Origin: Streptomyces roseolilacinus
GTDB lineage: Bacteria > Actinomycetota > Actinomycetes > Streptomycetales > Streptomycetaceae
Assembly: GCF_014649335.1 (NCBI RefSeq)
Contig: NZ_BMSV01000011.1
Location: 1 to 64,000, forward strand
DNA length: 64,000 nt
Direction: 5' to 3'
Made by a program: the position numbers and the translations under genes. The notes below the pieces were generated by a model. The model saw only the letters and a list, made by a program, of their open reading frames with translations. It searched no databases and was not told the origin of the DNA. Shown in pieces: positions 1-9,297 of this stretch (the first letter of the stretch is position 1; every line of letters starts with the position of its first letter).

Positions 1-249
1 TTCCGTTTCCGGTGCGGATTTCGTTTCCGGTGGCCGTTGGAGGGCCTTTCGCCTTTCGGCTTCCACTACTTTAGCGGGTTCCCCGCGGTGCTCATAATCG
101 AGCCCCTCGAAATGAATCCCGGACACGCCGAAACCCACCCCGCCAGGGGGAAGATCGCTAGATGGTGGTTTGGCCGCCCCCGGAGGCGCTGGTACAGCGT
201 GCCCCGGCTCTTACGGCTCGGTCGACATTAGGCGGTTCGGCCTCGAGAG
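1..249 (-). other. Non-coding region, probably the upstream leader of a leftward rRNA operon
   Basis: No convincing protein is encoded here: codon-position GC bias is absent and the sequence is less GC-rich than its surroundings. Read on the minus strand it is purine-rich, with repeated short motifs such as GGAAAC, CCGAAAGG and CGAAAGGCC. This is the texture I know from Streptomyces 16S rRNA leaders, which carry several tandem promoters. The 16S gene itself would lie to the left, outside the window, so the assignment is an inference from pattern. Confidence 0.45.
68..97 (-). promoter_or_regulatory. Candidate rrn-type promoter reading leftward
   Basis: On the minus strand there is a -10 hexamer TAAAGT (68-73), preceded at 18 bp by TTATGA (92-97). 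The context GCTAAAGTAGT directly followed by AAGCCGAAAGG resembles the discriminator region of Streptomyces rRNA promoters. The -35 match is weak. Confidence 0.4.
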
Positions 250-891
250 TCAAGCCCTCCTCCGGCGTGGTGTGTGGGCCCGGTACGGGCTCACCGTCGG
301 GTCCCCCTCGATCCAGAAGCGCCACGGGTGCACCGCTCCCTCCCCGCCCACACCGGTGCGGGGGCCGTTCCGCACCTGACCGGCGGCGACCGGGGTCCCG
401 GCCAGTACCGACAGGGGGGAGTCGCCGTCCGCGCAGGCGTCCGTGCCGTCCAGGGTGCGGTCGACGTCCAGGGCCGTGGCGAGACGGGCCGGGCCCTTGG
501 CCAGTTCCTTGTCGTGCCGGGCCGAAAGGCGACGACGGCGGGCCAGCTCGTGGCCGGCGCGGATCTCGCCCGCGCGCAGCAGGACCCCGCCGGCGGTGCC
601 CACCGGGCCACACACGAGGTTCAGGCAGTGCCACATGCCGTAGGTGAAGTACACGTACGCGTGACCGGGCGGGCCGAACATCACGGCGTTCCTCGCCGTG
701 CGGCCGCGGTAGGCGTGCGAGCCGGGGTCGACTTCCCCGGCGTACGCCTCCACTTCCGTGAGGCGCAGTTCGATGGGTCCGTCGTCCGTCATCCGTACCA
801 GGGTGCGGCCCAGCAGGTCCGGGGCGACCTCCAGTACGGGGCGGTCGAAGAAGTCCCGGGGCAGCGGCGTACGGTCGGGGCTCTCGATCAT
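250..891 (-). CDS. DNA-3-methyladenine glycosylase (AAG/MPG family)
   Basis: A 213-aa monofunctional DNA glycosylase that excises alkylated purines and so starts base-excision repair in the cytoplasm. The family signature is clear: LLGRTLVR near residue 27, the TEVEAY block holding the expected catalytic Glu (about E48, equivalent to Glu125 of human AAG), GPPGHAYVYFTYGMWHCLN around 73-91, and GVLLRAGEI around 102. Length is normal for the family. ATG start at 889-891. It stands alone and is divergent from the SpoOM gene across about 90 bp. Confidence 0.93.
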   Translation of the reverse strand: MIESPDRTPLPRDFFDRPVLEVAPDLLGRTLVRMTDDGPIELRLTEVEAYAGEVDPGSHAYRGRTARNAVMFGPPGHAYVYFTYGMWHCLNLVCGPVGTAGGVLLRAGEIRAGHELARRRRLSARHDKELAKGPARLATALDVDRTLDGTDACADGDSPLSVLAGTPVAAGQVRNGPRTGVGGEGAVHPWRFWIEGDPTVSPYRAHTPRRRRA

Positions 892-981
892 GTTGAACGA
901 GCGTACTGGGACGGCGCCCGGAACCGGCTACGGTCTTCCGCGCGTACGCGTATGTGAGCTGTGGACCGAGAAGGAGTGGAC

Positions 982-1764
982 ATGGGCTTCAAGAAGCTGC
1001 TCGCGAGCCTGGGTGCGGGCGGGGCCAACGTCGAGACCGTGCTGACCGAGTCGAACGTGGTGCCCGGCGGTGTCGTCCAGGGCGAGGTGCGGATCGAGGG
1101 CGGCTCGGTGCCGCAGGAAATCCAGGGCCTGTCGCTCGGGCTGCAGGCGCGGGTCGAGGTCGAGGGCGGCGACCAGGAGACGAAGCAGGACGTCGAGTTC
1201 GGCAGGACGCAGATCGGTGGTTCCTTCACCGTCCAGGCCGGGGCCGTGCACGTCGTGCCCTTCGGGCTGGAGATCCCCTGGGAGACGCCCGTCACCTGCA
1301 TCGCCGGGCAGCAGCTGCGCGGCATGGACATCGGGGTGACGACGGAGCTGGCGATCGCGCGGGCCGTGGACTCCGGCGACCTGGACCCGATCAACGTGCA
1401 CCCGCTGCCGGCACAGCAGGCGATCCTGGACGCGTTCGTCCGGCTGGGCTTCCGGTTCAAGAACGCCGACATGGAGCGGGGGCACATCCGGGGGACGCGG
1501 CAGCGGCTGCCGTTCTACCAGGAGATCGAGTTCCTGCCGCCGCAGCAGTACCGGGGGCTGAACCAGGTCGAGCTGTCGTTCGTCGCCGACGACCGGGAGA
1601 TGGACGTCGTGCTGGAGATGGACAAGAGGGGCGGGCTGTTCAGCGAGGGCAGCGACTCGTACCGCTGCTTCGTGGTCGGGCTGGACGACTACCGGAACAC
1701 CGACTGGGCGGCGTACCTCAACCAGTGGCTCGCCGACGTCGGTGGGCGCCGGAACTGGCTCTAG
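982..1764 (+). CDS. SpoOM (Spo0M) family sporulation-control protein
   Basis: 260 aa, all-beta arrestin-like protein of the Spo0M family, cytoplasmic. In Bacillus spo0M influences the sporulation phosphorelay; in Streptomyces its role is not settled. Family features visible are the MGFKKLLASLG start, the ESNVVPGG block, and a C-terminal half ending NQWLADVGGRR. I chose ATG 982 over a GTG at 961 because AAGGAG lies at 971-976, five bases before this ATG. The next gene follows after 40 bp on the same strand, probably co-transcribed. Confidence 0.88.
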   Translation: MGFKKLLASLGAGGANVETVLTESNVVPGGVVQGEVRIEGGSVPQEIQGLSLGLQARVEVEGGDQETKQDVEFGRTQIGGSFTVQAGAVHVVPFGLEIPWETPVTCIAGQQLRGMDIGVTTELAIARAVDSGDLDPINVHPLPAQQAILDAFVRLGFRFKNADMERGHIRGTRQRLPFYQEIEFLPPQQYRGLNQVELSFVADDREMDVVLEMDKRGGLFSEGSDSYRCFVVGLDDYRNTDWAAYLNQWLADVGGRRNWL

Positions 1765-1804
1765 GCTCGAGGATCGAGGATCCAGAGCGATCGGAGGTTC
1801 TGAC

Positions 1805-2344
1805 GTGACCGAGGCGAAGAGGGCGCCGCTCCCCCACGACTTCCACCCGCCGGTGCCGTCGTTCACCGTGGTGAGCGACGACGTCGCGCCCGGGGGCGTG
1901 CTGGCGGACGCGCAGGTGTACGCGAAGGGGAACACGTCGCCGCAGCTGCGGTGGGAGGGCTTCCCGGCGGAGACGAAGAGCTTCGCCGTGACGTGCTTCG
2001 ACCCGGACGCGCCGACGGGCAGCGGCTTTTGGCACTGGGTGCTGTTCGACGTCCCGGCGTCCGTGACGGAGCTGCCGGCGGGCGCGGGCGGCGGGGGGTT
2101 CGAGGGCCTGCCCGAGGGCGCGGTGCACGTCCGCAACGACTACGGGTCGAAGGACTTCGGTGGTGCCGCGCCGCCGCCCGGGGACGGTCCGCACCGGTAC
2201 GTGTTCACCGTGTACGCCGTGGACACCGAGCGGTTGGGCCCGGACTCCGACGCGTCGCCGGCGGTCGTCGGCTTCAACCTGCGGTTCCACACGCTGGCGC
2301 GTGCGCAGCTGATCGGGGAGTACGAGACACCCGCGGAGAGCTGA
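1805..2344 (+). CDS. YbhB/YbcL family (PEBP, Raf-kinase-inhibitor-like) protein
   Basis: 179-aa phosphatidylethanolamine-binding-protein fold. Conserved segments: PQLRWEG near 43, FDPDAPTGSGFWHWVLFDVP around 64-83 forming the anion/ligand pocket, GPHRYVFTVYAVD around 127, and the C-terminal GEYE. The bacterial members have no firmly known substrate. The GTG start at 1805 is preceded by GGAGG at about 1793. No signal peptide is seen, so it should be cytoplasmic. It sits 40 bp downstream of SpoOM and is followed by a strong hairpin. Confidence 0.9.
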   Translation: MTEAKRAPLPHDFHPPVPSFTVVSDDVAPGGVLADAQVYAKGNTSPQLRWEGFPAETKSFAVTCFDPDAPTGSGFWHWVLFDVPASVTELPAGAGGGGFEGLPEGAVHVRNDYGSKDFGGAAPPPGDGPHRYVFTVYAVDTERLGPDSDASPAVVGFNLRFHTLARAQLIGEYETPAES

Positions 2345-2362
2345 ACGTTCGCCTTCCGTTCA

Positions 2363-2394
2363 CCCGCCCTCGGCCTGGAGAAGGCCGGGGGCGG
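2363..2394 (+). terminator. Intrinsic terminator after the PEBP gene
   Basis: GC-rich stem made from CCCGCCCTCGGCCT and AGGCCGGGGGCGGG with a short loop, followed by CATTTT. It lies 19 bp after the PEBP stop codon. Confidence 0.75.
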
Positions 2395-2495
2395 GCATTT
2401 TCCGTCTGCGGATATTGCGTTGTCCCGTTCGGTGCCGCCCCGCCAGAGTTGGTCCAGGCGCGTCAGGGGACGGCCGGCACACGGAGGTGGGCGGA

Positions 2496-3017
2496 ATGCG
2501 GGACACGCTGGTTCTCAACGCGAGCTTCGAGCCGTTGTCGACGGTGTCGCTGCACCGGGCGGTGGTGCTGGTGCTGCAGGACAAGGCCGTCGTCGAGCAG
2601 GCCCATCCGGGACTTCGGCTGCGGGCGGCCGAGGTGGAGCTGCCCGTGCCGCGGGTGATCAGGCTGTGCCGGTACGTACGGGTGCCGTTCCGAAGACACG
2701 CGCCGTGGTCGCGGCGCGGTGTGCTGGTGCGAGACCAGCACCGGTGCGCGTACTGCGGGCGGCGCGCGACCACGGTCGACCACGTCGTGCCGCGGTCGCA
2801 GGGGGGCGCGGACAGCTGGCTGAACACGGTCGCCTCCTGCGCGGAGGACAACCACCGCAAGGCGGACCGTACGCCGCAGGAGGCGGGGATGCCGCTGCTG
2901 CACCAGCCGTTCGTCCCGAGCCCCGCGGACGCGATGCTGCTGGCGCTGCGGGCCGGTGGGCGGTCGGAGCTGCCGGAGTGGCTGACGGCGCAGCGGCCGG
3001 AGGCGGCCGCCGCCTGA
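2496..3017 (+). CDS. HNH endonuclease family protein
   Basis: 173 aa. A central HNH motif is evident: CAYCG (about residues 85-89) with the later C..DN forming a zinc-finger-like pair, then TTVDHVVPRSQGG, then the Asn/His of AEDNHRKAD. The N-terminal half (LVLNASFEPLSTVSLHRAVVLVL) is typical of the widespread actinobacterial/cyanobacterial stand-alone HNH proteins whose role is unknown. ATG 2496 is chosen because ACGGAGGTG lies just before it; an upstream in-frame start at 2415 has no ribosome site. Function in repair or genome maintenance is only a guess. Confidence 0.9.
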   Translation: MRDTLVLNASFEPLSTVSLHRAVVLVLQDKAVVEQAHPGLRLRAAEVELPVPRVIRLCRYVRVPFRRHAPWSRRGVLVRDQHRCAYCGRRATTVDHVVPRSQGGADSWLNTVASCAEDNHRKADRTPQEAGMPLLHQPFVPSPADAMLLALRAGGRSELPEWLTAQRPEAAAA

Positions 3018-3032
3018 GCGTGGTCCGTCGGT

Positions 3033-3068
3033 GGAGCCCGTCCCCGTGTGTCGCCGGGGGCGGGCTCC
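3033..3068. terminator. Bidirectional terminator between convergent HNH and TauE genes
   Basis: Near-perfect 14-bp stem GGAGCCCGTCCCCG / CGGGGGCGGGCTCC with one G-T pair, located in the 54-bp gap between two convergent stop codons. Confidence 0.7.
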
Positions 3069-3071
3069 TCG

Positions 3072-3842
3072 TCATCGGGTGACGAGTTGGAGGATCGCGG
3101 CGCTGCCGATGACGACGATCAGGGTGCGGAGGACCTTCGGGGGGAGCCGCCGGCCGACGCGGGCGCCGATCTGGCCGCCGATGGTGGAGCCGACGGCGAT
3201 GAGGGCGACGGCGGTCCAGTCGAAGTGGGCGGCGAAGACGAAGAACAGCGCGGCGATGGTGTTGACGACGGCCGCGAGGATGTTCTTCGCGGCGTTGAGG
3301 CGCTGGAGGGTGTCGTCGAGCAGCATGCCCATGAGGGAGAGGTAGACGATGCCCTGGGCCGCGGTGAAGTACCCGCCGTAGACGCTGGCCAGGAGGAGGC
3401 CGGCGAACAGGAGGGGGCCGCCGTGGCGGGTGGTGTCGGTGCGGCCGTCGCGTTCGCGGCGGGCCTGGACGGCGCGGGTGATGCGGGGCTGGAGGACGAC
3501 GAGGACCAGGGCCAGGGCGACGAGGACGGGGACGATCGTCTCGAAGGCCGTGGAGGGGAGGACGGTGAGGAGGACGGCGCCGCCGAGTCCGCCGAGGGCG
3601 GCGGCGACGGCGAGGCGCAGGATGCGGTCGCGCTGGCCGGTGAGTTCGGCGCGGTAGCCGATGGCCCCGCTGATGGAACCGGGGATCAGCCCGAGGGCGT
3701 TGGAGACCGTGGCGGTGACCGGGGGCAGGCCGGTGGCCAGGAGAACGGGGAACGTGATGAGCGTCCCCGATCCCACGATCGTGTTGATGGTGCCCGCGCC
3801 GACGCCGGCCGCGAGGACGGCGAGCATCTCCCAGATCGTCAC
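3072..3842 (-). CDS. Sulfite exporter TauE/SafE family membrane protein
   Basis: 256-aa polytopic membrane protein with about eight hydrophobic segments arranged as two similar halves, each opening with a glycine-rich motif (GVGAGTINTIVGSG near 13; GLLLASVYGGYFTAAQG near 147). This is the TauE/SafE/DUF81 architecture for export of sulfur-containing anions or organic acids; the actual substrate cannot be read from sequence. GTG start at 3840-3842. It stands between the HNH and SPFH genes, convergent with the former. Confidence 0.9.
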   Translation of the reverse strand: MTIWEMLAVLAAGVGAGTINTIVGSGTLITFPVLLATGLPPVTATVSNALGLIPGSISGAIGYRAELTGQRDRILRLAVAAALGGLGGAVLLTVLPSTAFETIVPVLVALALVLVVLQPRITRAVQARRERDGRTDTTRHGGPLLFAGLLLASVYGGYFTAAQGIVYLSLMGMLLDDTLQRLNAAKNILAAVVNTIAALFFVFAAHFDWTAVALIAVGSTIGGQIGARVGRRLPPKVLRTLIVVIGSAAILQLVTR

Positions 3843-3925
3843 TGCGCCCCCGTACGGAATCGGTGGTGGATGAACCGATCATGCACGAGGGCGCCGGAGT
3901 GAGTCGACCGGGGTCCGGTCCGTGG

Positions 3926-4861
3926 TCAGTCGACGGGGGGTTCCTCCCGGCGCCGCTCCTTCGCGGAGGTGTCGAAGCCGGGGGCGCCGCCGCCGAGGTT
4001 GCCGAAGGCGCCGGAGAGGCCCTTGAGGGCGTCGCCGATCTCGCTGGGCACGATCCAGAGCTTGTTGGCGTCGCCTTCGGCGATCTTCGGGAGCATCTGG
4101 AGGTACTGGTAGGAGAGCAGCTTCTGGTCGGGGTCGCCGGCGTGGATGGCCTCGAAGACCGTGCGGACCGCCTGGGCCTCGCCCTCGGCGCGCAGGGCGG
4201 CGGCCTTGGCCTCGCCCTCGGCGCGCAGGATCGCGGACTGCTTCTCGCCCTCGGCGGTGAGGATCTGGGACTGGCGGATGCCCTCGGCGGTGAGGATCGC
4301 GGCGCGCTTGTCGCGGTCGGCGCGCATCTGCTTCTCCATCGAGTCCTGGATGGAGGTGGGCGGCTCGATGGCCTTCAGCTCGACGCGGTTGACGCGGATG
4401 CCCCACTTGCCGGTGGCCTCGTCGAGGACGCCGCGGAGGGCGGCGTTGATCTCCTCGCGGGAGGTGAGGGTGCGCTCCAGGTCCATGCCGCCGATGATGT
4501 TGCGCAGGGTGGTGACGGTGAGCTGCTCGATCGCCTGGATGTAGCTGGCGACCTCGTAGGTCGCGGCGCGGGCGTCGGTCACCTGGTAGTAGATGACCGT
4601 GTCGATGTTGACGACCAGGTTGTCCTGGGTGATGACGGGTTGGGGCGGGAAGGGGACGACCTGCTCGCGCAGGTCGATGCGGTTGCGGATCGTGTCGATG
4701 AACGGGACGACGATGTTGAGGCCCGCGTTGAGGGTGCGGGTGTAGCGGCCGAAGCGTTCCACGATGGCGGCGCTGGCTTGTGGGATGACCTGGATCGTCT
4801 TGATCAGGGCGATGAAGACAAGCACCACCAGAATGACCAGAACGATGATGACTGATGGCAT
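3926..4861 (-). CDS. SPFH/band 7 (stomatin-like) membrane protein
   Basis: 311 aa. One N-terminal membrane anchor (residues 3-22) is followed by the SPFH domain (QVIPQASAAIVERFGRYTRTL, about 24-190) and a long Ala/Glu helix with repeated AEGE(A/K) units (about 190-240) that forms oligomers. Such proteins scaffold membrane microdomains or regulate membrane proteases. The next gene upstream on the same strand encodes an NfeD-type protein, the standard stomatin partner, so the two probably form an operon and complex. The C-terminal tail is charged and disordered. Confidence 0.93.
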   Translation of the reverse strand: MPSVIIVLVILVVLVFIALIKTIQVIPQASAAIVERFGRYTRTLNAGLNIVVPFIDTIRNRIDLREQVVPFPPQPVITQDNLVVNIDTVIYYQVTDARAATYEVASYIQAIEQLTVTTLRNIIGGMDLERTLTSREEINAALRGVLDEATGKWGIRVNRVELKAIEPPTSIQDSMEKQMRADRDKRAAILTAEGIRQSQILTAEGEKQSAILRAEGEAKAAALRAEGEAQAVRTVFEAIHAGDPDQKLLSYQYLQMLPKIAEGDANKLWIVPSEIGDALKGLSGAFGNLGGGAPGFDTSAKERRREEPPVD

Positions 4862-4990
4862 CGTGCTCCCCGTGCCCTTCGCTGCCGGTTGATGTCGGTG
4901 ATCGATTTTCCCAGACGGCGGGCGGTCATGTGGGTGGTTCGGCCCGTTCCCCCGGCGATCGGCCTTCCCCTGACGGTATATGACGCGATG

Positions 4991-5419
4991 TCATAGGACG
5001 ACGGCGGTCGCTCCGTCGATGTCGACCACGTCGACCTGCTGCCCCGGTTCGAAGGCCTGGCCGGGGTCGTAGGAGCGGGCGGACCAGACCTCGCCGGCGA
5101 GTTTGACGCGTCCGCCGGAGGCGTCGACCCGTTCCAGGACGACGGCTTGACGGCCCTTCAGGGCGTCGACGCCGGTCGCGTGGGCCGGTTGCCCTTCGCG
5201 GTGCCGGGCCGCGATGGGCCGTACGACGGCGAGGAGCGCGACGGAGACGGCGACGAAGACGATGACCTGGGCCACCACTCCGAAGCCGAGTCCCGCGGTG
5301 AGGGCGCCCGCGACCGCCCCGACGGAGAACATGCCGAATTCGGGCATCGCGGTGATGACGAGCGGGATGCCCAGCCCCACCGCCGCGATCAGCCACCAGA
5401 CCCATGCGTCGATGTCCAC
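4991..5419 (-). CDS. NfeD-like membrane protein (partner of SPFH protein)
   Basis: 142 aa. Three hydrophobic segments (about residues 5-25, 28-50, 50-65) precede a soluble OB-fold NfeD C-terminal domain (LKGRQAVVLERVDASGGRVKLAGEVWSARS). NfeD proteins bind stomatin homologues. The start is GTG at 5417-5419; the nearby ATG at 5424-5426 is out of frame. The gene is followed after 129 bp by the SPFH gene, giving the conserved pair in the order nfeD-stomatin. Confidence 0.85.
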   Translation of the reverse strand: MDIDAWVWWLIAAVGLGIPLVITAMPEFGMFSVGAVAGALTAGLGFGVVAQVIVFVAVSVALLAVVRPIAARHREGQPAHATGVDALKGRQAVVLERVDASGGRVKLAGEVWSARSYDPGQAFEPGQQVDVVDIDGATAVVL

Positions 5420-5541
5420 GTCGTCATGGTAGGTGCGCGGGGCCGCCGGGGACAGGGCACCGAGGGGGCCCGGCGGGTGCGGGGGCCCTTCGGCTCCCGC
5501 GGCGTCCGGTGCTCCGGTGCCCCTGGGGGGTGGACGGCGGG

Positions 5542-6333
<792 letters not shown>

Positions 6334-6480
6334 GAGCGCGTTGTCTCCCCTTGCGGTCGTTGCTTCGTCGTCGGTCCTCGCGCGGACCGCCGCGGGAGCG
6401 GCGGGCGCAGGTTCCCAGGGAAAACCTACGCCACCTGTGGTGGGACCCGTACCCGTGGGGCCGGAACCTAGGCTGGGGCC

Positions 6481-7269
6481 ATGCTTTCGGAACCACGTTC
6501 AGGACGGTTGGCCGCATGGGGGAACGCCCTGCTGGCCGGGTTGGTGTCGCCGGACGAGGCGGTGGGCGCGATCGTCGGGGACGACGCGCCGCACCGCGTG
6601 GAGGGCCTGCCGGGTGAGCGGGGGCCCGTCGGGCTGACCCTGGGGCTGGGGCGGCTGCGGTCGCTGGGGGTCACCGGGTGGCGGGTGGCGCTGCCCGCGC
6701 CGGGGCACCCGCTGGGGTTGAGCGGACCGCCGGAGTTCAACGCGCGGGCGCTCGACGCGGAGGAGGCGGCGGTGGGGTACGGGGCCGGGTTCGGGCTCGT
6801 ACCGGAGGTGACCGAGGCGGGGCCGGCCGGGGACCTGCACGTGGAGGTCGTGTGGCACTGCCTGCCGGTGCGGGAGGCGCCGCCGGCGGACGTGCCGTCG
6901 CTGGGTGAGGCGGAGCGGGAGCTGGCGGAGGCGCTGCGGGAGGCGACGGTGGCGCTGACGCGGCTGAACGTGGCGGCGTCGGGCCCTGCGGCGGAGGCGG
7001 CGCTGGACGCGTACCGGGCGCGGGCGCACGCCGGGGGCGAGCTGCTGGCCCCGGGGTACCCGCCGCGGGCGGCGCGGGTGCTGGAGCTGGCGCGGCGGGT
7101 GGCGCTGCTGGTCTCGCTGGCGTACGGGAACGGGCACGGCGGCGCGGTGAGCGCGTCGGAGATGGCGGCGCGGACGGAGGCGCTGCGGCCGGTGGAGCGC
7201 GTGGCGCGGCGGGCGCAGGTGGCGGCGTTCAACGCGTACGTGGAGGAGCGGGAGCGCGGTCGGCCCTGA
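6481..7269 (+). CDS. Conserved hypothetical actinobacterial protein (262 aa)
   Basis: I do not recognise a named family. The reading frame is strongly coding and begins MLSEPRSGRLAAWGNALLAG. The N-terminal two-thirds looks alpha/beta (LGRLRSLGVTGWRVALPAPGHPLGL); the C-terminal third is helical and Arg-rich (ERVARRAQVAAFNAYVEERERGRP). No signal peptide or membrane segment is present. It is convergent with the two-component regulator gene and followed by a strong hairpin. Confidence 0.75.
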   Translation: MLSEPRSGRLAAWGNALLAGLVSPDEAVGAIVGDDAPHRVEGLPGERGPVGLTLGLGRLRSLGVTGWRVALPAPGHPLGLSGPPEFNARALDAEEAAVGYGAGFGLVPEVTEAGPAGDLHVEVVWHCLPVREAPPADVPSLGEAERELAEALREATVALTRLNVAASGPAAEAALDAYRARAHAGGELLAPGYPPRAARVLELARRVALLVSLAYGNGHGGAVSASEMAARTEALRPVERVARRAQVAAFNAYVEERERGRP

Positions 7270-7276
7270 GCCGCCC

Positions 7277-7321
7277 GTCCCCCGGGCGGCCCGGAGTGGC
7301 TCCGGTCGCCGCCCGGGGGAC
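7277..7321 (+). terminator. Hairpin terminator after the 262-aa gene
   Basis: Long inverted repeat GTCCCCCGGGCGGC ... GCCGCCCGGGGGAC with a loop of about 17 bases, 8 bp beyond the stop codon. There is no T-run, as is common in Streptomyces. Confidence 0.6.
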
Positions 7322-7346
7322 GCGGGCCGTCCGGGCCGGGTGGGGC

Positions 7347-7473
7347 GGGTGGACCCGGGTGGGCGGGCCCGGGTGGGACCGTGGGCCGTCCGGGTGGGGC
7401 GGGTGGGGCGGGTGGACCCGGGTGGGCGGGCCCGGGTGGGACCGTGGGCCGTCCGGGTGGGGCGGGTGGGGCC
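7347..7473. repeat. Tandem direct repeat, 63-bp unit, two full copies plus degenerate partial copy
   Basis: Two essentially identical 63-bp units (starting GGGTGGACCCGGG at 7347 and 7410) lie between the convergent genes. A degenerate partial copy is visible upstream from about 7323. The unit is built from GGGTGGG/GGGCGGG words and contains no open frame of interest. Confidence 0.85.
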
Positions 7474-7475
7474 GG

Positions 7476-8159
7476 TCAGGTGGTGAGGCCGTGGCGCACC
7501 GCCCACAGGGCGGCCTGGGTGCGGTCGGCGAGGTCCAGCTTCATCAGGATGTTGGAGACGTGCGTCTTGACGGTCTTCTCGGAGAGGACGAGGGCGCGGG
7601 CGATCTCCCGGTTGGAGCGGCCGTCGGCGATCAGGCCGAGGACCTCGCGCTCCCGCTCGGTGAGGGTGCCGCTGCGGCCGCCGGAGCCGCCGTTCGTCTC
7701 CTCCTGGCTGAGCAGCGCCCCGGCCACCTCGGGCTGGAGCAGGACGTGCCCCGCGTGGACGGAGCGGATGGCGCCGGCCAGGGCGTCCGGGTCGACGTCC
7801 TTGTAGACGTATCCGGCGGCGCCCGCGCGCAGGGCGGGGACGACCGTGCGCTGCTCGGTGAAGCTGGTGACGATCAGCACCTTCGCCGGGTTGCCCAGCT
7901 CGCGGAGCCTGCGGAGGGCCTCGATGCCGTCCGTCCCGGGCATCTTCACGTCCATGAGGACGACGTCGGGGCGCAGCTCCTCCGTGCGGGCGACGCCCTC
8001 GGCGCCGTCCGCGGCCTCGCCGACGACCTCGATGTCGTCCTGGACCTCCAGGAACGTGCGCAGCCCGCGGCGGACGACCTGGTGGTCGTCGACGAGGAGG
8101 ACGCGGATGGCGCGCCCCTCCCCCGCCCGCGCGGTGCCGTCGTTCTCCTTGTCAGCCAC
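7476..8159 (-). CDS. NarL/FixJ-type response regulator
   Basis: 227 aa. Receiver domain (about residues 18-135) with the acidic pair in LLVDDHQ, the phospho-acceptor D70 in VVLMDVKMPG, Thr in LIVTSFTE and Lys in AAGYVYKDVD. A LuxR-type HTH follows (LTEREREVLGLIADGRSNREIA, about 165-220). It is a cytoplasmic transcription factor activated by the histidine kinase encoded immediately upstream; the two coding regions overlap by 8 bp, indicating an operon and cognate pair. The stimulus and targets are unknown. Confidence 0.94.
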   Translation of the reverse strand: MADKENDGTARAGEGRAIRVLLVDDHQVVRRGLRTFLEVQDDIEVVGEAADGAEGVARTEELRPDVVLMDVKMPGTDGIEALRRLRELGNPAKVLIVTSFTEQRTVVPALRAGAAGYVYKDVDPDALAGAIRSVHAGHVLLQPEVAGALLSQEETNGGSGGRSGTLTEREREVLGLIADGRSNREIARALVLSEKTVKTHVSNILMKLDLADRTQAALWAVRHGLTT

Positions 8160-9297
8160 CGGGGACCTCCATCTCGATCGTGGTGCCCTCGCCGGGCGCC
8201 GAGTGCACGGTGAGTCTGCCGCCGACGCCGCCCGCCCGGTCCCGCATGGACACGAGGCCCAGGTGGCGGCCGGCGCGGCGGACCGCCCGCGGGTCGAAGC
8301 CCTTGCCGTCGTCGGTGACGGTGAGGCGGGCGCCCTGGCCGTGCCGGGCGAGCCGGACGGCGACCTCGCCGGCCCCGGAGTGGCGCAGCGCGTTGTGCAG
8401 GGCCTCCTGGGCGACGCGGAGCAGCGCCTCCTCCTGGGCGGCGGGCAGGGCCCGTATGCCGCCGCCGTCGAAGGTGACGCGGGCCGTGTGCGCCCGGTCG
8501 AGGACCTGGACGTGCGTACGCAGGGTGTGGACCAGGCCGTCCTCGTCGAGGGCGGCGGGGCGCAGCTCGACGACGGCGGCGCGCAGTTCGTCGGCGGCCT
8601 CGGCGGCGAGGGCGGTGACCTGCTGGAGCTCGCCCTTGGCGCGGGCGGGGTCCCGGTCGACGAGGGCGGCGGCGGCCTGGGCGGTGAGCCGCAGGGAGAA
8701 CAGCTTCTGGCTGACCGCGTCGTGCAGCTCGTGGGCGAGGCGGGAGCGCTCCTCGGCGATGGTCAGCTCGCGGCTGCGCTCGTAGAGGCGGGCGTTGGTG
8801 AGGGCGATGGCGGCGTGCTGGGCGAGGATGCCGAGCAGCTCCTCGTCCTCGGCGGTGAAGCCGCAGCCGCCGTCGGGCGAGGGGCAGCGCTTGTTCGCGA
8901 GGAACAGCGCGGCGATCGTCTCCTCGCCGTCGCGGACGGGCAGGCCGAGGAAGTCCGACATGTCGGGGTGGGTGGTGGGCCAGCCCTCGAAGCGGGGGTC
9001 CTCGCGGACGTCCGCGAGGCGCTCGGGCTGCTCGCTGTGGAGCATCGCGGCGAGGATGCCGTGCTGCCGGGGCAGGGGGCCGATGGCCTTCCACTGCTCG
9101 TCGCTGACGCCGTCGACCACGAACTGGGCGAAGCCGCCGTGGTCGTCCGGGACGCCGAGCGCGGCGTACTCGGCGTCGAGCAGGTCGCGGGCGGAGGCCA
9201 CGATCGTCTTGAGGACGTCGCGGACCTCCAGCTGCCTGCTCATCTCCAGCAGGGCGGTGCTCACCGCGGCGAGGCCGGAGCGTGGTCGGTCGGTCAT
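8152..9297 (-). CDS. GAF-domain sensor histidine kinase (HisKA_3 type)
   Basis: 381 aa, no membrane segment, hence cytosolic. A GAF domain (about 25-170) carries a Cys-containing loop (NKRCPSPDGGCGF), then the HisKA_3 dimerisation helix with ERSRLAHELHDAVSQ (phospho-acceptor about H192) and a HATPase_c domain (N box RVAQEALHNALRHSG, G box DDGKGFDP and GLVSMRDRA). It resembles the redox/haem GAF kinases of actinobacteria (DevS class) but has one GAF. ATG 9297 is used; the upstream in-frame extension lacks coding character. Confidence 0.93.
   Translation of the reverse strand: MTDRPRSGLAAVSTALLEMSRQLEVRDVLKTIVASARDLLDAEYAALGVPDDHGGFAQFVVDGVSDEQWKAIGPLPRQHGILAAMLHSEQPERLADVREDPRFEGWPTTHPDMSDFLGLPVRDGEETIAALFLANKRCPSPDGGCGFTAEDEELLGILAQHAAIALTNARLYERSRELTIAEERSRLAHELHDAVSQKLFSLRLTAQAAAALVDRDPARAKGELQQVTALAAEAADELRAAVVELRPAALDEDGLVHTLRTHVQVLDRAHTARVTFDGGGIRALPAAQEEALLRVAQEALHNALRHSGAGEVAVRLARHGQGARLTVTDDGKGFDPRAVRRAGRHLGLVSMRDRAGGVGGRLTVHSAPGEGTTIEMEVPGG

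Noticed and set aside
61..130. Possible tRNA at the left edge
   Set aside because: No GGTTCGAATCC T-loop, no cloverleaf; the pattern fits an rRNA leader better.
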